The notes beneath the pieces were generated by a model. The model saw only the letters and a program-made list of their open reading frames with translations. It searched no databases and was not told the DNA's origin. Below are positions 5,768-11,332 of a stretch of 11,332 nt of DNA, in pieces; the first letter of the stretch is position 1; every line of letters begins with the position of its first letter. This DNA is from JBHIER01 sp046760705 [NCBI: bacterium]. Its GTDB lineage: Bacteria > JBHIER01 > G020348925. Location: positions 1 to 11,332 of the forward strand of contig JBHIER010000062.1 of the NCBI GenBank assembly GCA_046760705.1, given 5' to 3'. A program made the position numbers and the translations under genes.

Positions 5768-7009
5768 ATGATACAGCGGCTTGAGGTTTTCTCCCTTTCT
5801 GTTCTAACTTTTGTTCTCATATTCGGGGTCCAGGCTCATCCGAAAGTGGCCGAAGGGAACGCCCGGGCCGAGCGGGTGCGGCTGACCGATGAGGAGGCGG
5901 TCATCTATCGATATCTTATGGAGCGGATCGTCCAGGCGGGAGTGACCCCGACGAAAGAGGCGGTCGAGATGGCCCTCTCCCGCCCCATTGGTGATGATGT
6001 GCGGGCCAAAATTTCGGCGAAGTTGTACTACGAGAGCGGGATCATCGGAGCCCTTCTCACAGATGAGGAATCCCTCAGTATAGCCTATCTCATGGCCCAT
6101 CGGCGAAGGCTCGGTAGTCTGGTCGAACTGGCTGACAGGGTGGGGAGATTCTCCAACGGCAGCATCTCCCCAGTGCGTATCTTGAAGAGCCTCGAGTTTC
6201 TGTCCGCCGCAGGATACATCGACGTCCGCAACGGCGGTGAGAAGGTCTATTTTGTTTTACCTCAGGGCGTGAAAACCCTTTATTTTGCTTCCCACGTGGA
6301 GGGCTTCGTCCCCTCTGGTGAGTCCTTCCAAAAGGCGATGGCAGAGCTCTCGGGCCTCGGTTCCCGAGGGAGATCTGTGGTGCCGGTGCTCATAGAGGAG
6401 CCGAGCATCCTCTCCAGTGGCCAAGGGGAACAGAGTACGGCCACGGAGCTCGACTCCACCCAGCCCCCGAAGGTGGAGCCGCCTCAACCGAGCCCGGAGG
6501 AAAGGGGTTCGGAGACGCAAACGATACCGCAGCCGGCAATTTCCGAACCACTGGAGAGAGAGGCCTGGCCCTCTCCTGAGCCGGTGGTCACCGTCATGTC
6601 CCGGGAGCCCCTCGGGCCACCGGCCATTTCGGCCCGACCCGGACAACAGAGAGAACCGTACAAGGGCTTTCCAACCCAGGTCATGAGGGACCGGGAGCAA
6701 AAGGTGCTCCCCTGTGCCCCAGATTTCTGGGGTTGGCCTTATCTGTATGGACAGGACGACATAGATATTTTGGCCTTCACCGCCGACACCGGGTCTGAGG
6801 TTCGCATCACCGTCACAGACGGAAAACTCATCTGCTGTCAGCCTCCGAACGTGATCGTTCTCAACGAAGGACAGCACGGCGACATTCGGTTTTTCCGCTC
6901 AGAACAGAACCTTCGTCTGTGGCGCCAGAACCATCCGGATGTTCAGGGCGAAGTGATGACCCTGCCGCAGGCTCTTTCCTGGGCCAGGAGGATATTGCGG
7001 GCCAAATAG
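5768..7009 (+). CDS. Exported protein with tandem winged-helix-like units and a MerB (alkylmercury lyase)-like domain
   Basis: A signal peptide covers about residues 1-23. Two units starting with LTDEE follow (39 and 97) and look like a tandem repeat; the second runs through a winged-helix-like segment (ISPVRILKSLEFLSAAGYI) to about residue 165. A Pro/Glu-rich linker spans about 210-300. The C-terminal 100 residues resemble the catalytic domain of MerB: CAPD at 316-319 matches the Cys96-Ala-x-Asp99 active-site motif, then P-x-L-x-G, TGSEVRITV, a hydrophobic strand, DIRFF and a final HPDVQGEVMTLPQALSWARR. The second MerB catalytic Cys (Cys159) aligns with His370; a Cys pair at 356-357 is nearby. 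MerB is cytoplasmic and lacks a signal peptide and linker, so this is a divergent, exported relative whose substrate I cannot name. GGGAGGGG lies 9 nt before the ATG. It has its own promoter. Confidence 0.75.
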   Translation: MIQRLEVFSLSVLTFVLIFGVQAHPKVAEGNARAERVRLTDEEAVIYRYLMERIVQAGVTPTKEAVEMALSRPIGDDVRAKISAKLYYESGIIGALLTDEESLSIAYLMAHRRRLGSLVELADRVGRFSNGSISPVRILKSLEFLSAAGYIDVRNGGEKVYFVLPQGVKTLYFASHVEGFVPSGESFQKAMAELSGLGSRGRSVVPVLIEEPSILSSGQGEQSTATELDSTQPPKVEPPQPSPEERGSETQTIPQPAISEPLEREAWPSPEPVVTVMSREPLGPPAISARPGQQREPYKGFPTQVMRDREQKVLPCAPDFWGWPYLYGQDDIDILAFTADTGSEVRITVTDGKLICCQPPNVIVLNEGQHGDIRFFRSEQNLRLWRQNHPDVQGEVMTLPQALSWARRILRAK

Positions 7010-7181
7010 GGTCCGATACTCGCCACAGAGTTTAATAAATCCAAAATCCAAAAAACTCGGGCTCCAAAGCTCTGACCTTAGAATTTAGATTTCCTCTACC
7101 CTCTCCGTATTATTACATCGTAAAACCGCCATTGCAATTGCCGGGAGAAGCCCGGGGTGAGGGTGACGGTCACGAAGCCCG

Positions 7182-7243
7182 CCCTGTTAGAAAGCAATCT
7201 TCCCAATGGCTCCACCTTATTAAAATGGACATTTCTAACAGGG
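7182..7243. repeat. Palindromic unit 1
   Basis: CCCTGTTAGAAA (7182-7193) and TTTCTAACAGGG (7232-7243) form a perfect 12-bp inverted repeat around a 38-nt interior. Confidence 0.8.
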
Positions 7244-7247
7244 CCCG

Positions 7248-7305
7248 TTTCGGTTGCGGTACATGGTTACGTCAAGAAAATAAAAGACGAATAACGTAAC
7301 CGAAA
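7248..7305. repeat. Palindrome between units 1 and 2
   Basis: TTTCGGTTGCG (7248-7258) and CGTAACCGAAA (7295-7305) pair with one mismatch. Inside this span GGTTACGT (7265-7272) pairs perfectly with ACGTAACC (7294-7301), so two alternative folds compete for the same right arm. Confidence 0.6.
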
Positions 7306-7316
7306 GACGGAATGGG

Positions 7317-7346
7317 CCCCGTTAGATATGAAGTTATCTCACGGGG
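7317..7346. repeat. Palindromic unit 2 (tight hairpin)
   Basis: CCCCGTTAGATA (7317-7328) and TATCTCACGGGG (7335-7346) form a 12-bp stem with one mismatch and a 6-nt loop. Confidence 0.8.
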
Positions 7347-7350
7347 CGGG

Positions 7351-7449
7351 CCCCGTTAAATGATTGCTTCAGCTAACATCCTCTTCCGAGAGCATCTAAA
7401 GAATCAACGCCCTGGTATCTCCTGCTTGGTCATCTCTTATTTAACGGGG
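7351..7449. repeat. Palindromic unit 3
   Basis: CCCCGTTAAAT (7351-7361) and ATTTAACGGGG (7439-7449) form a perfect 11-bp inverted repeat around a 77-nt interior. GGGGCGGG follows the right arm here and also follows unit 2. Confidence 0.8.
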
Positions 7450-7540
7450 CGGGTATCGTAACCCTAACCAAAAAACGTTTTTGATTTCAGCTATGCTGCA
7501 CTGGGTACTCCGTATCTCGGTGTCTAATGAATAGAACAGA

Positions 7541-8749
7541 TTACAAGAATCCAAAAAGCACACCGAAGTAAAGACGCCATCGCTCCGATTTCACCGGATG
7601 ATCGAAGCCGTAGGCGGCTTGAAAGAAGACCCGGGTGGGGTAGGCGTAAAAAGAGTACGTCTCCAGACGGAGCTCAGCCCCCACATCCCGCTTGAAATCC
7701 CACAGGTCGACCTTGTCCTCGTTCCAGGCATCTCCGGCATCGGCGAAGACAGCCCCGTAGAGCTTGTCAAAGTTCAGGTTGAAAAACTGTCTTCCCATAT
7801 TCTTGAATATGGGAAACCGATAGGTCAGCCGCCCCATGAGCATCTTACGACCCTCGATGCTGTAATAGGAGTACCCCCGCAATCCGTCGAAAGCCCCTAA
7901 GAAGAAATTGAAGAAGCTGTACACCGGCTCATCGATGAGTCCGGCCCGGAGTTTGACCGTCAACGTGTGACGGTGGAGGGGCATTGGGATGTACTTCTCC
8001 CAGTCGAGGGTGAATCGATTGTAATAATAGTTTCGATAGATGCCCTGCACACCCCATTCCCTGAATTCGAAGGGATTGTCCAGAGTGGGGTCGAGGAATT
8101 TATGATACAACCGGGCGTACGTGAATTTGATATCGTGGCCCGAGGATGGATTGATCTCCTGGTCAAAGGTCCGCCTGATCGATCGGTTTTTCCAGCTCAA
8201 GATAAAATCCCATCCCTTAAAATATGTATACTTGAAAAAAGCAATGTCGGCCACCGCAGTGTCCGGATTCACGTGCACGTACTCCTTGAATGTAGCCCGA
8301 TAATCCCCACCGTATGAATTGTATCTCGCCGTAAAACTCACTTCCTGATTCTCATTGATGTTGTAACGAAGTCCGAGGTTTGCTTCATTCAAATTAAAGG
8401 ATCTTTCTTGATCCAAGAGTTCATACGGGTTTTCATGGATGGTAGTACCAGAGTCGACACCAGCAATCTGCTCGTGTCTGGTCTGTTTGTAGAACTCAAT
8501 GAAGAGAGTCGGGGCAAACTGGCGCACCTCATATATGACAAAACCATCAAGATCTTTGTCCTTGTTCATCAGCAGACCGGCGAAGACCGACTGCTTCTCC
8601 AGCACGTCGCTGTTCGAAAAATAGAACCCGCCTTTGAGGGTTCCGTAGTCCACACCAATGCGGGGATAGAAGAAAAGGGTAGAAAATGTCATATTATAAG
8701 GCTCGGAGAGAGATCTCACATCCACCTGACCGCCGGGATTGGGGCCGCT
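7541..8749 (-). CDS. C-terminal outer-membrane beta-barrel part of the interrupted gene
   Basis: About 402 sense codons follow the TAA. The protein is rich in alternating aromatic/polar beta strands (FNLNEANLGLRYNINENQEV, FTLDWEKYIPMP). It carries an Omp85/surface-antigen-like turn, GAFDGLRGYSYYSIEGRKML, followed by RLTYRFPIF, and it ends in a strand with terminal aromatic residues (YFGVLFGFL), as expected for a BAM-inserted barrel. It has no signal peptide of its own, so if made separately it would not reach the outer membrane. This supports its being the back half of one protein. The first possible start codons (GTG 8725, then an in-frame ATG twelve codons into that frame) lack a ribosome site. 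Confidence 0.75.
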   Translation of the reverse strand, partial: SGPNPGGQVDVRSLSEPYNMTFSTLFFYPRIGVDYGTLKGGFYFSNSDVLEKQSVFAGLLMNKDKDLDGFVIYEVRQFAPTLFIEFYKQTRHEQIAGVDSGTTIHENPYELLDQERSFNLNEANLGLRYNINENQEVSFTARYNSYGGDYRATFKEYVHVNPDTAVADIAFFKYTYFKGWDFILSWKNRSIRRTFDQEINPSSGHDIKFTYARLYHKFLDPTLDNPFEFREWGVQGIYRNYYYNRFTLDWEKYIPMPLHRHTLTVKLRAGLIDEPVYSFFNFFLGAFDGLRGYSYYSIEGRKMLMGRLTYRFPIFKNMGRQFFNLNFDKLYGAVFADAGDAWNEDKVDLWDFKRDVGAELRLETYSFYAYPTRVFFQAAYGFDHPVKSERWRLYFGVLFGFL

Positions 8750-10534
8750 TTAAAAAACCTCCAAAGGATAGCTCCCCGGAAAGGCCACCTCATGACGGTC
8801 GACCGTATCCGGCAGGACGCACACCCGGTATCCGGTCGAATGGTACGAAGCGTAAGCGATCTGTCCCTTGGACGAGTAAGAGGGCATGAACGCCCCTCCT
8901 AAGACATTGGTGATGCGCGAGATACGCTCCTCCTCCGTGGAGTACGAATAGAGGTTGAAGATCCTGTCAACATCGGAGCTGAAGATGATCTCCTTTCCGT
9001 CCGGCGTCCAGCAGGGATCACGATCATCGCCCGGCGAGGCGATCACATATTGGAAGTCGGAACCGTCAGAAGCGATCATAGCAATGTCTCTCTCATCCCC
9101 TTTGGACACCGAAAAGAGAATCCATCTACCATCAGGGGACCAGCGTGGACTGTAGTACTGGGTCCCATCCTCGTTTTTGGTCACATAGGTGATCTCGGAC
9201 CCATCGGCCCTCATGATGCCCAAATTGTTATTGCCGTCCCTGTTGGAGACAAACACAATCCGTTCGCCATCGGGCGAGAGTGCCGGGTCTTTAGCCCGCA
9301 GGTCGTGGGTGAGCCGTTTCTCTTTTCGTTTCTGAACATCGTACACGTACACGTCGTTGAACCGGGACCCATGTCTGTTGGGCCGGGACCGCTTCGAATA
9401 GACGATCTTCTTCCCGTCAGTAGACCACGATGGAGGGGAGTTTACGCCGCTGGCAATCCGTTTCACTTTATGGTCAGGAAAGCTCATACGGTACAGACTG
9501 AGAACTCTGTAGTCACTCCCCTCATTGGAGAGGTAGACCAACGACTTCCCATCCGGAGACCAGGTGGGATGGATGTTGAGGTACCCTGCGTCGGCTAAAA
9601 CTCTCCCCTCCACAACCTCACCCCGCTGCTGTTTCACGGCCTCATATTTGTGCCTCATATCGGCTTTCCAGTCTTTGTACAGCTCCTCCCCTGATTTGCC
9701 GAGCACTCGCTTCAGCGCCCCGTCGAAATTGGCACGCCATAGTGGTCTCATGGCCCGGCACAACTTGCTCAGGTTCTCCGGGCTGTAAGTGTCAGCGATG
9801 TATCGCACCAGTCCGAATCCGTGATCGTAGACCTGTTCGTTGCCCTGCCCGGTCTTCCCAAAGGTGCACATCTCATCATAACCGAGCATGTTCTCCTCCA
9901 GAACGCCCATGCGGAGGATCATGTCCCGATGGGAATCCCAGGAATCATAACTACGATCAGGTGTCTGATACTGGGCCGTCCCTTCGGCAAACCACATCGG
10001 AATGACCGTCATGGGCAGAGGATAGGAGACCAACCGATTGGGATAGCCGATAAAGACGTCGGGTCGCTTCTCCTTCTGATAGCCGATGTATTGAAAATAG
10101 AAAGCCGGAATCTGACGATAGGTCTTGCGGGCTGCGTTCAAGCTGACCATGTGGGTGAACTCGTGGGTGATCACGTTCCACAGCCAGTCGTGAGTGCCTC
10201 GAAATTCAAAATCCATGCTGGTGGCCCAGATCATGATCTTATGGTCGTAGTAATAGGTGATTCCATTGGCATAGTCATCATCATCGCGGATGATGAGATG
10301 GATCTTATCCTCAAATTCATAATTGTACAGGGCGGTTATTGGCCCGTAGATCTGCTCGGCGATGTGGGCCACCTCACCGGCCGTCCGCTCCGTCCCTTCA
10401 TGATAATTGATGACAAAATGCTCTGTCTCGAAACTTCGCCATTTCAGCTCGGGGTGATTATATGCCCGGGACTGTTTCCCCATGCAGAGTATAAGTCCAA
10501 GAACTAAAAATATTAAGGCTTTTCTTTTTGACAT
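8750..10534 (-). CDS. Exported zinc metalloprotease / TolB-like PD40 propeller protein (N-terminal part of the interrupted gene)
   Basis: A signal peptide covers about residues 1-24. A gluzincin-type metalloprotease domain covers about 36-300: HEFTH gives zinc ligands His124 and His128 with Glu125 as the base, and WFAEG gives the likely third ligand Glu184. From about residue 310 to 590 there are at least five PD40/TolB-like propeller blades (WSPDGKSLVYLS, WSTDGKKIVYS, LSPDGERIVFVS, WSPDGRWILFS, WTPDGKEIIFSS). The frame ends at TAA 8750, just where a barrel domain would follow. The ATG at 10534 has only GAGG 2 nt upstream, too close for efficient initiation. It lies 9 nt after the stop of the toxin-like gene, so translational coupling to that gene is possible. 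All catalytic residues look intact. Role in the periplasm or outer membrane: inferred. Confidence 0.88.
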   Translation of the reverse strand: MSKRKALIFLVLGLILCMGKQSRAYNHPELKWRSFETEHFVINYHEGTERTAGEVAHIAEQIYGPITALYNYEFEDKIHLIIRDDDDYANGITYYYDHKIMIWATSMDFEFRGTHDWLWNVITHEFTHMVSLNAARKTYRQIPAFYFQYIGYQKEKRPDVFIGYPNRLVSYPLPMTVIPMWFAEGTAQYQTPDRSYDSWDSHRDMILRMGVLEENMLGYDEMCTFGKTGQGNEQVYDHGFGLVRYIADTYSPENLSKLCRAMRPLWRANFDGALKRVLGKSGEELYKDWKADMRHKYEAVKQQRGEVVEGRVLADAGYLNIHPTWSPDGKSLVYLSNEGSDYRVLSLYRMSFPDHKVKRIASGVNSPPSWSTDGKKIVYSKRSRPNRHGSRFNDVYVYDVQKRKEKRLTHDLRAKDPALSPDGERIVFVSNRDGNNNLGIMRADGSEITYVTKNEDGTQYYSPRWSPDGRWILFSVSKGDERDIAMIASDGSDFQYVIASPGDDRDPCWTPDGKEIIFSSDVDRIFNLYSYSTEEERISRITNVLGGAFMPSYSSKGQIAYASYHSTGYRVCVLPDTVDRHEVAFPGSYPLEVF

Positions 10535-10543
10535 GACCTCAAG

Positions 10544-10912
10544 CTAAGTTGGCAATGAAAGAATCTTTTCCCTAGCGAATGATAAAAACTCTCTGAGAGC
10601 ATTTTCTGGATTGGTAGAAATATGGCTCGCCACAACATTCTCATATTTTCCATCATGATAATGCTGCGGAAAAGTAGTTACATGGCTCCACCTTTTGTCT
10701 GGCGTATTGTCGTGCCTAAATAAGGTTTCATCAATATGGAGCCTTTGCCAGTGGTGAGCGAACCTGCCAGGGATTTCTAACGACCACCAAAAGTCAATAA
10801 AAGATTCATCTACTAACATTACTCTCAACTTTGCATCTACGATTCTCGTACCCACAACAATATCAGCAAATTCAGCTCTCGCAATCTGTCCAAGATATTC
10901 TAAATCTGCCAC
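10544..10912 (-). CDS. Toxin-like small protein, resembles the DUF6516 family
   Basis: This is a 122-residue soluble protein with a His-rich core: HHWQR (53-57), FRHDNTPDKRW (65-75) and TFPQHYHDG (80-88). The spacing of HW, RHDN-P and TFP-H-H recalls the DUF6516 proteins found as the second gene of toxin-antitoxin-like pairs. The family call is from memory of these motifs. The start is GTG at 10912, which overlaps the TAG of the upstream gene by one base (TAGTG), with AAGGAG 5 nt before it. This layout implies tight translational coupling. The base composition is AT-rich: 10861-10920 has 23 G/C of 60, against 36 of 60 at 9361-9420 in the neighbouring gene, which suggests transfer. A nuclease role would be a guess. 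Confidence 0.65.
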   Translation of the reverse strand: MADLEYLGQIARAEFADIVVGTRIVDAKLRVMLVDESFIDFWWSLEIPGRFAHHWQRLHIDETLFRHDNTPDKRWSHVTTFPQHYHDGKYENVVASHISTNPENALREFLSFAREKILSLPT

Positions 10913-11190
10913 TAAATCTCCTTGAGCATCTTTTCTATCTTCTTTGCTTCTGCTGTCAGGTAATCAACGCGCTGAAAATCCTCTAAAATATCCTCCTCTT
11001 TAGCGCCTCCTTTTGTTATCAATTCATCCATTTCCTTTAGGGAAGAAGCTCCAAATTTTTTACAGAGGTCTAATCTCTCGGCGTTTATAAATCTCAGTTG
11101 CTCATTTAAATAAGTTTTCAGACTCTTTTTAATGAGTTCATCCTGAGAAACATTCAATTTTTTAGCGACTGTTTCTACTGTCACAGACAT
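10912..11190 (-). CDS. Antitoxin-like small protein
   Basis: This 92-residue, highly charged helical protein pairs with the gene after it. Its N-terminus (VETVAKKLNVSQDELIKKSL) looks like a small DNA-binding helix-turn-helix or ribbon-helix segment. The middle (RFINAERLDLCKKFG, then SLKEMDELITKGGAKEEDILEDFQRVDYL) has the pattern of the partners found before DUF6516-type toxins. I prefer ATG 11190 to the in-frame ATG at 11202: GGAGG lies 5 nt before 11190, while 11202 has only GGGAG very close to it. I saw no clear promoter upstream, but a long hairpin lies about 55 bp away and might serve in autoregulation. The antitoxin-first gene order is typical. Confidence 0.65.
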   Translation of the reverse strand: MSVTVETVAKKLNVSQDELIKKSLKTYLNEQLRFINAERLDLCKKFGASSLKEMDELITKGGAKEEDILEDFQRVDYLTAEAKKIEKMLKEI

Positions 11191-11245
11191 TCTTGCCTCC
11201 ATTCACTCCCAATCGATCTTTCATTTCATCACGGCGACATCTGCT

Positions 11246-11270
11246 CGGGTGGGAGTGGCACTCCCACCCG
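11246..11270. repeat. Perfect 12-bp palindrome upstream of the toxin-antitoxin-like pair
   Basis: CGGGTGGGAGTG (11246-11257), one base, then CACTCCCACCCG (11259-11270). No T tract follows on either strand, so it is not a standard terminator. It may be an operator, a dispersed repeat, or a structure in the leader of the pair. Confidence 0.7.
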
Positions 11271-11290
11271 CATTAGCTCAATCAAAGGGG

Positions 11291-11323
11291 ACAGGAGTAC
11301 CTGTCTGCCGTGCCCGGCACAGG
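11291..11323. repeat. Small overlapping inverted repeats near the right edge
   Basis: ACAGG-AGTA-CCTGT (11291-11304) is followed by TGCCG-TGCC-CGGCA (11306-11319) and further CAGG copies up to the window end. The structure may continue outside the window. Nothing else is recognisable in 11191-11332. Confidence 0.4.
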
Positions 11324-11332
11324 CAGGCAACT

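Larger units (their letters stand above)
7178..7453. repeat. Cluster of nested palindromes with inverted ends (possible non-autonomous element)
   Basis: The ends form an imperfect inverted repeat: CCCGCCCTGTTA at 7178-7189 and, read on the minus strand, CCCGCCCCGTTA from 7453 (11 of 12 match). Six copies of a CCCYGTTA-type core lie inside in alternating orientation. They make three hairpin units, with a fourth unrelated palindrome between the first and second. GGGCCCCGTTA is repeated directly at 7314-7324 and 7348-7358. No reading frame of useful length lies within, and no target-site duplication is evident at the ends. It could be a MITE-like element, a REP-like transcription-end structure, or a structured RNA. 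Confidence 0.6.
7010..7540. other. Intergenic region between convergent genes
   Basis: No gene is supported in these 531 bp. The first 165 bp are plain, apart from a small hairpin (CCGGG-AGAAG-CCCGG at 7141-7155). The middle holds the palindrome cluster described separately. The last part holds a 12-bp palindrome (AAAAACGTTTTT, 7471-7482). I see no convincing intrinsic terminator for either flanking gene, so the palindromes may end transcription. Confidence 0.6.
7541..10534 (-). pseudogene. Metalloprotease-TolB-barrel gene interrupted by one in-frame TAA
   Basis: The two pieces described below lie in the same reading frame. Only a TAA at 8752-8750 separates them, and eight sense codons follow it before the first candidate restart codon (GTG at 8725). 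Read through, the product would be about 997 residues: signal peptide, zinc metalloprotease, propeller, outer-membrane barrel. That order matches a known architecture of long TolB-like proteins with a surface-antigen-type barrel. No ribosome site precedes GTG 8725 or the in-frame ATG a few codons later, so independent translation of the barrel is unlikely. A single-base indel cannot explain the break, because the frame is the same on both sides. The options are a base substitution in the genome, a base-call error, or real stop-codon readthrough. Confidence 0.75.

Noticed and set aside
6257-6877. 206-codon minus-strand frame opposite the MerB-like gene
   Set aside because: Low-complexity Arg/Gly/Leu-rich product opposite a well-supported gene with signal peptide, ribosome site and MerB-like motifs.
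7228-7300. 24-codon open frame from an ATG inside the palindrome cluster
   Set aside because: It has no ribosome site and overlaps inverted-repeat arms; chance is the simplest explanation.
7178-7453. CRISPR array
   Set aside because: The core copies alternate in orientation and have unequal spacing, and there is no regular direct repeat-spacer pattern and no cas gene.
7471-7482. AAAAACGTTTTT palindrome as a terminator
   Set aside because: The stem would be almost all A-U pairs with no loop, too weak for an intrinsic terminator; kept only as a remark.
8748-8758. T6 run before AAA at the TAA as a programmed frameshift site
   Set aside because: The heptamer is not in register with the upstream frame, and the barrel lies in the same frame as the upstream part, so a frameshift would lose it rather than reach it.
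9821-10507. 228-codon plus-strand frame opposite the metalloprotease/TolB-like gene
   Set aside because: It mirrors the third-position bias of the real gene. The minus strand carries HEFTH, WFAEG and PD40 repeats.

Overview
The window suggests a Gram-negative, probably uncultured bacterium. The proteins include an outer-membrane beta-barrel with an Omp85-like LRGY motif, a TolB-like periplasmic protein with a metalloprotease domain, a zinc-binding anti-sigma factor with one membrane segment, a type IV pilin-like protein and a polytopic spermidine-synthase-like protein. This mix fits the FCB group and neighbouring candidate phyla. That placement is inference only, because no rRNA or marker gene is present. 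Most of the DNA is fairly GC-rich. The two small genes at the right end are AT-richer and look acquired.

Layout. (1) 1-2520, minus strand: a near-consensus promoter (TTGACA-17-TATACT) reads into a pilin-like gene, then a gene of unknown family, then a membrane spermidine-synthase-like gene that runs off the left edge. (2) 2764-5688, plus strand: a strong promoter (TTGACT-17-TAAAAT) drives an ECF sigma factor, its ZAS-type anti-sigma factor and a secreted HtrA-like PDZ protein. A clear intrinsic terminator closes the unit. The layout resembles the envelope-stress operons rpoE-rseA and mucABCD, but the HtrA-like protein has lost the catalytic His and Asp. (3) 5692-7009, plus strand: a separate transcription unit encodes a secreted protein with two tandem winged-helix-like units, a Pro-rich linker and a MerB (alkylmercury lyase)-like C-terminal domain. 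(4) 7010-7540: a gap between convergent genes, holding about 276 bp of nested palindromes built on a CCCYGTTA core. (5) 7541-10534, minus strand: one long gene (signal peptide, HEFTH metalloprotease, PD40/TolB-like propeller, outer-membrane barrel) cut by a single in-frame TAA. (6) 10544-11190, minus strand: a toxin-antitoxin-like pair with a 1-nt overlap. It sits directly upstream of the interrupted gene, with only 9 nt between. (7) 11191-11332: hairpin-rich non-coding DNA.

Two themes stand out. First, catalytic residues are replaced in two exported proteins (the HtrA-like protein, and one Cys of the MerB-like domain), so both may work by binding rather than catalysis. Second, the right half shows signs of genome flux: the palindrome cluster, the nonsense-interrupted gene and the AT-rich two-gene module. 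I saw no tRNA, rRNA, CRISPR array or transposase gene.
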